DNA of 64,000 nucleotides, taken from the NCBI GenBank assembly GCA_029250885.1, contig JAQXEK010000033.1:1-64000 (forward strand), in the 5' to 3' direction. Positions 35,603-43,686 of the stretch are shown here, piece after piece. Each line of letters starts with the position of its first letter. Within the stretch, counting starts at the first letter, position 1. Origin of the DNA: Planctomycetota bacterium (lineage in GTDB: Bacteria > Planctomycetota > UBA1135 > GCA-002686595). Both the position numbers and the translations under genes were made by a program. The notes beneath the pieces were generated by a model. It worked only from the letters and a program-made list of their open reading frames with translations, had not been told where the DNA came from and did no database searches.

Positions 35603-36985
35603 CTAGTTACTTGCGGCCACGGGCGGCCAACCGGGGATGCTTGCGGTGTCGTAATCGCCGCTCTGGAAAGCGGCGCTTTGGAGTACCGACTCGTGTAGTG
35701 AAATGGTGGTGGGCAGCCCTTCGACCTGAGCCGCTTGGAGTCCGGCCAGGAGGGTCGCAATGGCCTCGTCCCGGGTCTCGCCCCAGGCAATTAGCTTACC
35801 CAACAGCGAGTCGTAGTGCGGCGGAACGGTCTCGCCTTGCTTGAGGTGAGTATCGAGGCGCAGCTTGCCAGGGCCAGCCGAGAGGTCGAAGTTGAACTTG
35901 GTCAGGGTCCCCGGGGACGGGCGAAAGTCCAAGGTCGGGTCTTCCGCGTTGATGCGCGCCTCGACGGCATGGCCGCGAAACTCGATGTCATCCTGGGTAA
36001 GGTCCAAGGTCTCGCCCGCAGCAATACGAATCTGCCAGGCGGCCAGATCGATGCCGGTGACTAGCTCGGACACAGGATGCTCGACCTGGAGTCGCGTGTT
36101 CATTTCCATGAAATAGAGCTTGCCCGGTCCGACCTCTTCGTTGGGCGACGCACGCAAGAACTCGATCGTACCCGCGCCGGTATAGCCGACCCGGCGCGCA
36201 GCTTCCGCGGCCATGGCGCCGAGCTCGCGACGTTCGTCATCCGTGAGCGCCGGACTTGGGCTCTCCTCGGTGAGCTTCTGGTGGCGCCGTTGAACGCTGC
36301 ACTCACGCTCGCCAAGGTGAATCGCGTTGCCGTAGTTGTCCACGAGAACTTGAACCTCGATGTGGCGTCCTCCGGCCAGGTACTTCTCCAAGTAGACCGA
36401 GGCCGATCCGAAGTTGGCAAGGGCTTCTGTCGAGCACAGGGCAAAGGACTCGCGGACCTCGGCGTCGTTGTGACAGAGACGCATGCCCCGTCCACCTCCA
36501 CCAGCGTCGGCCTTGAGGATGACCGGGAAGCCGACCTCGGCCGCTACACGGGCGGCCTCTTCTGTGTTCGCAAGGGGACCGTCGGAGCCTGGGATCACGG
36601 GCAAGCCCGCGGCGCGCATCGCAGCCTTGGCGGGACTCTTCAGGCCCATACGAGCCATGAGCTCTGGGGAGGGGCCAACGAAGGTGACGCCGTGCTGCTT
36701 ACAGAGGGCAGCGAACTGGGCGTTCTCTGCGAGGAAGCCCCAGCCAGGATGGATCGCGGTTGCGCGCATCTGCTTGGCGGCCTGGAGAATGCGCTCGCCA
36801 CGGAGGTAGCTGTCGGTGGGGGCACCTGGACCGATACAGCAGACCTCGTCCATCTCCTTGGCCCATGCGGAGTCCGCGTCGGCTTCAGAGACAACCCCGA
36901 TGGGTTGGATGTCCAGGCTCCGGCAGGCGCGGGCAATGCGTGAGGCGACCTCGCCTCGGTTGGCAATCAATAGGCGGTGAAACAT
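35603..36985 (-). CDS. accC: Biotin carboxylase subunit of an acyl-CoA carboxylase
   Basis: 460 residues. ATP-grasp enzyme that carboxylates biotin on the carrier protein using bicarbonate. Signatures: [18 protein letters not shown] at the N-terminus, [16 protein letters not shown], glycine-rich ATP loop [46 protein letters not shown], and [15 protein letters not shown] (catalytic region). Length is typical for a stand-alone AccC-type subunit; the biotin carrier is a separate gene two positions downstream. It is the first gene of the minus-strand operon accC - carboxyltransferase - biotin carrier - thioesterase. The accC symbol denotes the subunit type, not proof that acetyl-CoA is the substrate. 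Confidence 0.95.
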   Translation of the reverse strand: MFHRLLIANRGEVASRIARACRSLDIQPIGVVSEADADSAWAKEMDEVCCIGPGAPTDSYLRGERILQAAKQMRATAIHPGWGFLAENAQFAALCKQHGVTFVGPSPELMARMGLKSPAKAAMRAAGLPVIPGSDGPLANTEEAARVAAEVGFPVILKADAGGGGRGMRLCHNDAEVRESFALCSTEALANFGSASVYLEKYLAGGRHIEVQVLVDNYGNAIHLGERECSVQRRHQKLTEESPSPALTDDERRELGAMAAEAARRVGYTGAGTIEFLRASPNEEVGPGKLYFMEMNTRLQVEHPVSELVTGIDLAAWQIRIAAGETLDLTQDDIEFRGHAVEARINAEDPTLDFRPSPGTLTKFNFDLSAGPGKLRLDTHLKQGETVPPHYDSLLGKLIAWGETRDEAIATLLAGLQAAQVEGLPTTISLHESVLQSAAFQSGDYDTASIPGWPPVAASN

Positions 36986-37357
36986 GGCGAACAGGTTAGC
37001 AAGGCTTGCGCCAAGGCGGGCAGGCGGAAGGAGGCTTTCCGGCGCAGGTTGCGTGTCCTTGGATAACTAGGACACCTCTTTAGCCCTCGCTAGGCGTCTT
37101 CGGGGCGCTCGCAAGCTCCCTCGAGGCGCATAGGCTGCAGGAAGACATTAACGATCAAGTCACTCGCTTGCGGCCCCTTTCAACCTAGCCATCATAGACA
37201 AGGATCTAGAAGACCTCGATTCGGCCCTTGCAGAGGCCCGCGATGCGGTCGCCCAACTCCCTTAGGCAAGACGATTCCCGAAGCCTAGGCCAAAGGTCTT
37301 CCTAGGATTCGGCCAGGTCCAGGCTCCATCGGAAGGCGCGCACCGTAAAGTAGCCCC
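36986..37357. other. Divergent intergenic region between accC and a HEAT-like secreted protein gene
   Basis: 372 nt. A short imperfect palindrome sits near 37060-37075 (TCCTTGG...AGGACA). A stretch encoding IIDKDLEDLDSALAEARD in one frame (37192 to a TAG at about 37264) has no start codon and may be a decayed gene remnant. No other structure found. Confidence 0.4.
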
Positions 37358-39688
37358 ATGCTTGGCCCTCTCTTCCTTTGCGCGCTCCTCGGTGTCGTCC
37401 CTGCTCAAGATGCGGGACCTGCCGGTGTGCAGGGCGCGTCTATAGGCTCGGTGGCCGATGCCCTTGCGAGACTCTCCTCGGACCGAGCCGAGGCTCGCTT
37501 TGCCGCCGAGCGCTACCTTGGGAGCGCCCTTGGATCAGAGTCCAAGCAGGAGCTCATCGACTTTGTCAGCGCCATGGTCGAGGGCGGTCCCGGCACCGCG
37601 GAGACCCTTTGGCGCATCGGCAACGCCCTAGGGGCAAGGCCCGAGGGTCTGGGGCTCGCGCTAGAGCTGATCTACGATCGGAGTCAGCAGGGTACACCGG
37701 GGCTTGATCTCGAGCCCCTAGTGGCCGGCGCCCAGCCTGAGCCGAGTGGCCGGGACGCCGCACTTCGGACCGTTGGCAACCATGCCCTCGACCAGCTGCT
37801 TGCCAACTGGCGACCGGGCCTCGATCGCCTGCCAGTCTCCGGTGCTGCTATCCAACGCCTGCTGCCCGAGCAGCGCGAGCTCTCGGCCTGGACCCCCCTG
37901 GCGATAAACGATGGACCGGTAGAGGAGGTCGTCAGCCGACTAAACCGCCTTGGTCAGCTCCCCATGCCCTTGGTCATTGCGCCGAGCCTAGCGGAGCAGC
38001 TTACCGAGCAGCGCTTTGCCCTCGCCCATCAGCCCGCCTTGGGCGTCTTTGAGGGTCCTTGGGATCGCGTGCTACTTGACTTCGCCCAGGCCCACGGTTT
38101 GGCCTGGGAGGCCGTGCTTTGGGACGGCGAGTTCGGGGACGAAATCGCATGGCTGCGCTTGGTCTCGATGGGGGAGTCGGGTAACGAATCGGGGCTTGAT
38201 CAGGTGCGTCTAGCCCTCTCCGACTACGCCCGCAAGGTCTGGGGAGAGGCGCCGCGTCAACAGGATGGCCAGCGGGTGAATCAGGCTACAGCAAGCTCCA
38301 GCGAACTCGGCTTGGTGGCGGCCTTCCTTGGGGGTATCGAGTGGCCCGCGGCACACGGTTGGCTCGGCGACCTTTGGTTCCAAAGGCAGCCCCGAGATCC
38401 CGTGGCCCTGTCTATTCTGTTGGACGTAGCCGGCCGCGGCATCTTTGATGCGCGCATGTTAGAGCCCGCAGGTCTGACCCAACTGTTTAATCTAGGGGGA
38501 CAGACCGGGGCCGCTAAGGGTGGCCCTCAACTAGACCTTGGGAAGATCTCCCGGGCCCTGGCAAAGCTGCCGCGGCTCGGGCCGCGCGGGGCCCTAGACA
38601 AACTCGTGATCAAGAGTTGGCCTGGACCAGCAAGTGCCGCGGAGGGGCTCTATTTGCGACTTGTAGCTCTCGAAGCTGTCGGGGGCGGCGGCAAGCGCGG
38701 CGCGCTGCTGGCCCTGGCCGTGCTCGAGGACAAGACCCAAGAGGCCTACCGGGGCCCGCTTCAGCTAGCGGCCTTGCGCGCGCTTGCGGTATCCCGGGGG
38801 CGGCAGCTCTCCCAGGATGTCGAGGTGTTTACGCTCGAGTCGCCGATGGAGCTCTTACAACAGGTGGGTACGGCGGTCACGGCGGAGGAGATGGGGCGCC
38901 TACTGTTCCAAGCGCGGGTGCAATGCGGCGGTTCTGATTTTGCCTCGACCCTTGCGCCGACGCTTCGCCCCGGCGCGCTACGAGCCGTCTTTGCCGGGGC
39001 GCTCCTCGCAGGGAAGGGAACAGTCTGTGGAAAGCTGTTGGTGGACGTGGTCGGGGCCGCTGGCGACGATTCTTGGCAACAGTCAATCCGCCGCAGCGGG
39101 TCGGCCCAAGACACGGCAAAGTACTTCGATCAGATGGCGGAGTGCCTCGAGCTGGCGGTTCGGCGGGGCGACCTCCTAGACGTGCGCAACGCCATCGAGG
39201 AAGCTCGCCTTTGGGCTGAAGAGTCCCAAGTCCCCGCGATCGACGGCCAGGGCTCGTTTCCGTACACGGCCCTCGACCGCTTGGAGCTTCTCGCTGGAGC
39301 CATGGCCCCAAAACAACAGGAGAGGCTCCTTGAGCTCTTCGATAGGGGCGAGGTTGCATCACCGCTGTTCGGCGACACGGACGCCATCATTCGGCTAAGC
39401 GGCAGCCCAGGGGGAGCCCGGGCCCGGGCTCTGCTGATTCAGCGCTTCGAGGCCTCCCTGCAGTCCCCCCGGGTGGGGGCTGGCGACGAGGCCATTGCCG
39501 CAGTCGAGGACGCCTTGGCCCTGCTGTGGGCCCAAAACGGCGACGAGCAGGTACGGGCGATGGTGCTGTCTGCGGCCGAGGCCGCCGCAAGCGCCCCCTC
39601 CCATCCGCTCGCACGCAGGGTCCTCTACCAAGCCTGGCCGCCGGCCCCGGGCCAGATCTCTCGCAAACTAGACCAATCTGACCGCTAG
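37358..39688 (+). CDS. Exported HEAT-like helical-repeat protein of unknown function
   Basis: 776 residues. Signal peptide MLGPLFLCALLGVVPAQ. The rest is Ala/Leu-rich, largely helical, with short degenerate repeats of HEAT style (AEGLYLRLVALEAVGGGGKRG; AALRALAVSRGRQL; ARALLIQRFEASLQ). One segment around residues 190-260 resembles a protease-like or transthyretin-like insert, with no motif I can assign. No catalytic residues seen. Likely a periplasmic scaffold, in the same class as the 19689 gene. A palindrome-preceded CpsD-like ATPase gene follows 131 nt downstream. Confidence 0.7.
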   Translation: MLGPLFLCALLGVVPAQDAGPAGVQGASIGSVADALARLSSDRAEARFAAERYLGSALGSESKQELIDFVSAMVEGGPGTAETLWRIGNALGARPEGLGLALELIYDRSQQGTPGLDLEPLVAGAQPEPSGRDAALRTVGNHALDQLLANWRPGLDRLPVSGAAIQRLLPEQRELSAWTPLAINDGPVEEVVSRLNRLGQLPMPLVIAPSLAEQLTEQRFALAHQPALGVFEGPWDRVLLDFAQAHGLAWEAVLWDGEFGDEIAWLRLVSMGESGNESGLDQVRLALSDYARKVWGEAPRQQDGQRVNQATASSSELGLVAAFLGGIEWPAAHGWLGDLWFQRQPRDPVALSILLDVAGRGIFDARMLEPAGLTQLFNLGGQTGAAKGGPQLDLGKISRALAKLPRLGPRGALDKLVIKSWPGPASAAEGLYLRLVALEAVGGGGKRGALLALAVLEDKTQEAYRGPLQLAALRALAVSRGRQLSQDVEVFTLESPMELLQQVGTAVTAEEMGRLLFQARVQCGGSDFASTLAPTLRPGALRAVFAGALLAGKGTVCGKLLVDVVGAAGDDSWQQSIRRSGSAQDTAKYFDQMAECLELAVRRGDLLDVRNAIEEARLWAEESQVPAIDGQGSFPYTALDRLELLAGAMAPKQQERLLELFDRGEVASPLFGDTDAIIRLSGSPGGARARALLIQRFEASLQSPRVGAGDEAIAAVEDALALLWAQNGDEQVRAMVLSAAEAAASAPSHPLARRVLYQAWPPAPGQISRKLDQSDR

Positions 39689-39793
39689 GGGCTCTCCTCC
39701 AACTTAACCGATACCGATCTCGCCGGTGCCTTTTTGACGCGCCCAAGCAAGAATCCCGTGCATGGCATACAGCAAGGCGGCATGATCTCCGAA

Positions 39794-39810
39794 AGAGAGT
39801 CTGACTCTCT
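39794..39810. promoter_or_regulatory. 17-bp palindrome before the CpsD-like gene, candidate operator
   Basis: AGAGAGTC-T-GACTCTCT is a perfect inverted repeat of 8 bp per arm around one base, ending 9 nt before the ATG at 39820. The location between promoter and start suggests a repressor operator or an RNA hairpin near the ribosome site. Confidence 0.5.
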
Positions 39811-39819
39811 CCTCACATT

Positions 39820-40521
39820 ATGGTTCCACCTCCCAAAGCATCCGCCGCACTCGAAATCGCCTCCCGAGGCGAGTCCAAGGACACCCCGATCCAGGTCAAG
39901 GACCTGCGCGTCCACTCGGACCCACGGGGACGTGTCGCGGAGCAATTCCGAACCCTGCGCAACTCGATCCAAGCCGTCAACCCAGACGGCGCTCCTCGCA
40001 ACTTGGTCTTGACCAGTGCCCTCGAGGGGGAAGGCAAGACCACGGCGCTGCTTAACTTGGCCATGGCCTTGGTGGAGTTACCCCATTTGCGCGTGTTGGT
40101 TCTCGATGCGAATCTACACAAGCCCGCCTTGGAGAAGCGCCTGGGCTTGCCCCCTCGCCAAGGCCTAGCCGAGCTCCTAGCCGGCCACCTGGACATGGAC
40201 CAGGCGACCCGGGAGACGAGCATTCCCCGGCTCTATGTGATGGGCTCCGGCCAGCCGCCGGCAAATCCTTCCCAGTTTTTGGGTACCGACCGCATGGGCT
40301 CGGTATTGGAAACGTTGAAGCGCACCTTCGACTACGTGCTGATCGACACACCCGCTGTGCTTGATTTCAACGACGCGAGCCTGGTGGCCCGCCTCGCGGA
40401 CGGCGTGATGATCGCCGTGCGCCTTGGCATGGCGCCGAAGTATCTCGTCGAGCAGGCCGCCGGCGTGCTCGAGGGGCTCGGCGCAAATCTCCTGGGCACC
40501 TGCGTGCTTGGGGCCGAGTAA
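39820..40521 (+). CDS. CpsD/CapB-type (BY-kinase-like) P-loop ATPase
   Basis: 233 residues. Resembles the cytoplasmic kinase half of bacterial tyrosine kinases that control polysaccharide export. Walker A is SALEGEGKTT, Walker A' is LVLDANLHKPALEKRL (family VDADxRxP), Walker B is YVLIDTPAVLD. EQFRTLRNSIQ is the typical N-terminal segment. The C-terminus ends LLGTCVLGAE and lacks the tyrosine cluster that BY-kinases autophosphorylate, so it may be a MinD/Mrp-type partner or kinase without autophosphorylation tail. No Wzc-like transmembrane activator lies next to it. It converges with a SprT-like gene 3 nt later. Confidence 0.8.
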   Translation: MVPPPKASAALEIASRGESKDTPIQVKDLRVHSDPRGRVAEQFRTLRNSIQAVNPDGAPRNLVLTSALEGEGKTTALLNLAMALVELPHLRVLVLDANLHKPALEKRLGLPPRQGLAELLAGHLDMDQATRETSIPRLYVMGSGQPPANPSQFLGTDRMGSVLETLKRTFDYVLIDTPAVLDFNDASLVARLADGVMIAVRLGMAPKYLVEQAAGVLEGLGANLLGTCVLGAE

Positions 40522-40524
40522 GCG

Positions 40525-41367
40525 CTAGAGTTGGAAGCCGAGGATTCGGCGCAGCTTGCCCAAGGGCTTACCACTCCGCGCGGAGCGAATAAGGGCGCCG
40601 ATGCGCGCATCTTGCCAAGCACAGGCCCTAGCGTAGTCCGAGTACTCCGCCTCGCGCATGCGAAAGGCGCGGTCGTGGGGCGTGCGGCGTTGCCCAGGTT
40701 GGTGGGGTGGATCCGTCGCGGCGCGAGACGCGTGGAGCAGCTCGTGGAACAGCACAAAGCGAACGACCCAGCGCGGTACGTTAGCTTGATCGAGCACTGG
40801 ATGAATGCGAATGTGATGGCCACTCTCGGTGTAGCTTCCCAGCTGCAAGCTACGGCGCGCGCTGCTCTTTTGGCGCCGGCCCCAGCTGAAGGTGGGGATG
40901 CCTAGGTCACCGAAGTCGGACTCCTGGTATTCGAACTTCGGACGGGCCGCAGGACCGATGAGTTCGTCCACTAAGGGAGCGAGGTCATGGTGGTTTCCCT
41001 CGGTCTCTTGGGGACGGTTGGAGCGCACAGGCGCGGGCTTCGGGGGCAGCTCTCGCAACCTCTCGGCGATCCACAGGTCTAGCTCTGTACAGGCCGCCTT
41101 GGCTCGCTTCCCGGATCGAAGCCACAAGGCCACGGCGCTGAGAATCTCAACGGGTGCCTGGCTAAAGAAGGACGAGATCCGGAGCTCGATGGGCTTGCCC
41201 GTGGGGTCGTCCCAGTAGCCCTTGCTCTGGATCACCTGGCGTCTGGCCCTGCCAAAAGTGACGCGGACGGGATTGTCCGTGGCCTTCGTCAGAAAATCGC
41301 CCCACTCTTTGGCTGTCCATGGGGGCCCTATAGGCGTGCCTTTGGGGGGTGAGAGGGGCATTTGCAT
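40525..41367 (-). CDS. SprT-like zinc metalloprotease-type protein
   Basis: 280 residues from ATG 41367 (ATG 41361 is equally good); an upstream start at 41466 would overlap the divergent kelch gene promoter. The N-terminus contains SPPKGTPIGPPWTAKEWGDFL and a region like the SprT-like domain. The metal site is FHELLHA with H208-E209-H212, followed by H-x-x-x-FRMREAEY. No signal peptide; cytoplasmic. SprT-like domains act on DNA-protein crosslinks or as unknown proteases; the substrate here is unknown. Converges with the CpsD-like gene. Confidence 0.8.
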   Translation of the reverse strand: MQMPLSPPKGTPIGPPWTAKEWGDFLTKATDNPVRVTFGRARRQVIQSKGYWDDPTGKPIELRISSFFSQAPVEILSAVALWLRSGKRAKAACTELDLWIAERLRELPPKPAPVRSNRPQETEGNHHDLAPLVDELIGPAARPKFEYQESDFGDLGIPTFSWGRRQKSSARRSLQLGSYTESGHHIRIHPVLDQANVPRWVVRFVLFHELLHASRAATDPPHQPGQRRTPHDRAFRMREAEYSDYARACAWQDARIGALIRSARSGKPLGKLRRILGFQL

Positions 41368-41471
41368 CTGGAATCTGGGGCGGCGCGCAGGGGGCCATGC
41401 GAGAAATCGCCAAGGGGTATATACTCGGAAAGTGTCCATTCCACGGCAAGATCCTCCTCCCAACAAAAAGT

Positions 41472-43019
41472 ATGTTCAGCAAACTGACTCTCTCGGCCTT
41501 CTGTGCTTGCGCAGTTCTCTTCGCGCCCCAGGCCTCCGCCCAGGCCAATCTCACGCGCACCGGAGGCGTTCTTGGCAATGTGCTGAGCTACTCACTTGAG
41601 GGAGCGCCCGGCAAGATCTACGTCCTGCTGCCATCGCCGTCCCAGGGCCCGACGCCCCTCTCGCTCATCGACCCCCTCGACCCTCGTTCGATGGACGTCG
41701 GAATTGAACTCCTGAACCGATTGGTCATAGGTAGCTTCGACGGTGCGGGAAACGCCACGGTCAACTTTCCGCTGCCCGCGGCTCCTGCCCTTTCGGGCAT
41801 CCCGATCTACACCCAGATGATGACGGTACCGGGAGCACCCACCATCGTCGACGAGATCTCGAACCGCACCGACCTCGTCCTTGGCCTGCCGGGGGATAGC
41901 CACTTGGCCCTGGGCGAGCTGTCCGTCGAGACCGCCGGATACACATCGGTTGTGCTCGACGACGGGCGCGTGCTGCTTGGCGGAGGAGGCGTGGTCAACG
42001 GGCTAGGCGCAACGGTCCCAAGCACGAGCCTGCGCATCTATAACCCCCAGACCCAAGGGTTCGAGGACCTCGCCGCAAGCTTGACCTATCCAAGCATCAC
42101 CGCGGCGGGCACAAAGCTAAGCGACGGCCGCGTGCTGTTCTGCGGCGGCATCGGCGCTACTGATTCGGTGCTGTCCGGGGCCTCGATCTTCGATCCTTCC
42201 ACGGGACTCACTACGGCGGCAGCTTCCATGCCAGTCCCCCGGGCCCAGCACACCGCGACTCTGCTCGCGGACGGACGGGTCTTTGTTACTGGTGGAGTCA
42301 AGGCCCTAAACTCGGCCGATCTGCTATCGGCTCTCGGGGACATTCTGGGCTCGAGCGCGATCTACGATCCCGTCGGCAACAGCTGGTCTGCGGCTGCAAG
42401 CATGCCCCAGCCGGCCATTGGCCACAGTGCGACCAGGCTGCCCAGCGGGCGAGTCCTGATCACTGGCGGCCTTGAGATCGGCTCTTTGTTCGGCGTCCCC
42501 ATACCCTCGATCACTGCACGGTGCCTGTTCTTCAACCCTGCTACGGGCACGATGACCAGTGCCCCTAGCCTATCGGGAGTGCGGGCTCTCCACGGGCAAA
42601 TCGGCCTGTCCGACGGGCGCGTCCTAGTTGCAGGCGGCGCTGCTGGCGATGTTTTAACCCAGAGTTTCTTCTCCGTAGCGACCTGCCGAGTCTTCAACGA
42701 GGCCACGAACAGCTGGACGAGCGTCGGAGACCTCCCTGAGGTACGGACCTACCCCAACCTTGTGGAGGCCGGGGGCATGGTGCACGTGTTGAGTGGAGTG
42801 GGAACGATTGATCTGACGACGCTGTCGGGCTCGCCTGTTGTGGGGATTGCCAGTGCGGATCTCACCAGCTTCGCATGGACAAGTTCGGGCACGATGGTCT
42901 TTGCCCGCCCGCTTTCGGCAGCCCTCGCTGTGGATGGCGGCGAGAGGATTGTTGTGCTGGGTCCCGGCGACAACGGGACCGCGGTGGTGGACCGGACTGC
43001 CGAGGTCTTTATTCCCTAG
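41472..43019 (+). CDS. Exported kelch-repeat protein
   Basis: 515 residues from ATG 41472; the upstream frame (ATG 41349) overlaps the divergent gene and lacks a signal. Signal peptide ...LFAPQASAQA. The body has kelch-type blades, recognisable by repeated DGRVLLGGG, DGRVLFCGG, DGRVFVTGG, SGRVLITGG, DGRVLVAGG cores with downstream A-x-YDP/FNPATG-like strands, giving about six blades of a beta-propeller. No catalytic site. A perfect 17-bp hairpin follows the stop. The role is probably cell-surface binding; the ligand is unknown. Confidence 0.86.
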   Translation: MFSKLTLSAFCACAVLFAPQASAQANLTRTGGVLGNVLSYSLEGAPGKIYVLLPSPSQGPTPLSLIDPLDPRSMDVGIELLNRLVIGSFDGAGNATVNFPLPAAPALSGIPIYTQMMTVPGAPTIVDEISNRTDLVLGLPGDSHLALGELSVETAGYTSVVLDDGRVLLGGGGVVNGLGATVPSTSLRIYNPQTQGFEDLAASLTYPSITAAGTKLSDGRVLFCGGIGATDSVLSGASIFDPSTGLTTAAASMPVPRAQHTATLLADGRVFVTGGVKALNSADLLSALGDILGSSAIYDPVGNSWSAAASMPQPAIGHSATRLPSGRVLITGGLEIGSLFGVPIPSITARCLFFNPATGTMTSAPSLSGVRALHGQIGLSDGRVLVAGGAAGDVLTQSFFSVATCRVFNEATNSWTSVGDLPEVRTYPNLVEAGGMVHVLSGVGTIDLTTLSGSPVVGIASADLTSFAWTSSGTMVFARPLSAALAVDGGERIVVLGPGDNGTAVVDRTAEVFIP

Positions 43020-43046
43020 GATCGATAAGCATGCCTGCATCGAGCT

Positions 43047-43084
43047 CGTGTCCCCTAGTGTCGCCTGCGACACTAGGGGACACG
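43047..43084 (+). terminator. Perfect 17-bp hairpin after the kelch gene
   Basis: CGTGTCCCCTAGTGTCG pairs exactly with CGACACTAGGGGACACG around the loop CCTG, 27 nt after the stop. It marks the end of the kelch transcript and isolates the structured RNA candidate further downstream. Confidence 0.75.
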
Positions 43085-43289
43085 TTGCGTTCTGGGGCAG
43101 CCGATCTTGCCGTTTCTCGGCCCTTGGACAGGCTGGGGACGCACCCGGTCCCAGCTTTCATCTTGATCCGGGCCGGACTGTTGGCCGAGTGAGCGGCTAG
43201 GTGGGGTGAAGCCATACCCGCGAGGGCAATCTGCCGTTTAAGCGACAGAATGACACCGTATTCTCGCCCAGGCCTAATTAGAGAAGGTT

Positions 43290-43295
43290 TTAAAT
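43290..43295 (+). promoter_or_regulatory. Possible -10 element (TTAAAT) of the structured RNA candidate
   Basis: TTAAAT lies in an AT-rich stretch (43288-43299), 5 nt before G43301, the first base that can take part in the closing stem of the RNA candidate. A good -35 element is not visible. Confidence 0.35.
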
Positions 43296-43300
43296 TAACT

Positions 43301-43540
43301 GGTGCTCACTTGGAACCGGGGACGTGATCCCTTCGTCCTTTTCATGCGCCTAGGGCTCTGCCCGTGGCGCAGATCATTGTTGAGGTCGCGCAGAGAGCCG
43401 TTGGTCGGTTTAGGCTGCAGTTCGCTGCATCCGTACTCTGTGGAGTTTCCCAATCTGGCCGGTTCGAGAAGTTCACTGGCCTCAACACGATTTGTCCGCC
43501 TCGCTACTCTCTTCGGAGATCAGCGGGGCGGATTTTTTTT
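43301..43540 (+). ncRNA. Candidate structured non-coding RNA, 6S-like layout
   Basis: No open frame fits this interval, but the sequence folds well by eye. The 5' end pairs with the 3' part: GGTG 43301-43304 with CACT 43474-43477, ACTT 43308-43311 with AAGT 43469-43472, and GAACCGG 43313-43319 with CCGGTTC 43459-43465. Inside are an apical hairpin (GGCTCT 43354-43359 with AGAGCC 43394-43399; GCGC 43367-43370 with GCGC 43388-43391; GATC 43372-43375 with GGTC 43384-43387) and a small UUCG hairpin (TGCAG 43416-43420, CTGCA 43425-43429). An intrinsic terminator follows at 43495-43540. A closing stem, apical stem and small hairpin in the 3' bubble are reminiscent of 6S RNA, and the ~177-nt body has the right size, but tmRNA, RNase P and SRP signatures are absent and 6S identity is only a hypothesis. 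A competing local hairpin (GGCCGGT/ACTGGCC, 43457-43480) exists. Confidence 0.5.
43495..43540 (+). terminator. Very strong intrinsic terminator ending the RNA candidate
   Basis: TCCGCCTCGCT pairs with AGCGGGGCGGA (11 bp, one G-T), with an inner TCTC-TTCG-GAGA hairpin, followed by eight T. It has no coding gene immediately upstream, so it implies a non-coding transcript. Confidence 0.92.
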
Positions 43541-43617
43541 GCCTAGCCACCCTTATCGCACAAGCCAAGATGGCCTTGCGTGCCGGGGCCCTTTGACCTG
43601 CGTGCTGCTAGGGAAGA

Positions 43618-43647
43618 AGCCCGCTCCATCCGGGGATGTAGCGGGCT
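43618..43647 (-). terminator. Minus-strand hairpin after the transglutaminase-like gene
   Basis: AGCCCGCT and AGCGGGCT pair with an inner CATC/GATG helix; on the minus strand the stem is followed by TCTTCCC. It lies 40 nt past the stop of the gene ending at 43687. Confidence 0.6.
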
Positions 43648-43686
43648 CCTCTCGATTTGCGGCGCGTGCCGCAGATCCAGGCAGCT

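Noticed and set aside
35599-35790. N-terminal extension of the carboxyltransferase ORF
   Set aside because: Overlaps the biotin carboxylase gene end and has no family similarity; ATG 35598 is in the right place.
37192-37266. Stretch encoding IIDKDLEDLDSALAEARD in the accC upstream region
   Set aside because: No start codon in frame before the preceding stop and too short; at most a remnant.
43411-43440. GTTCG-containing hairpin considered as a tRNA T-arm (including selenocysteine tRNA)
   Set aside because: The loop is a UUCG tetraloop, not a 7-nt T-loop, and the surrounding helices do not form a cloverleaf.
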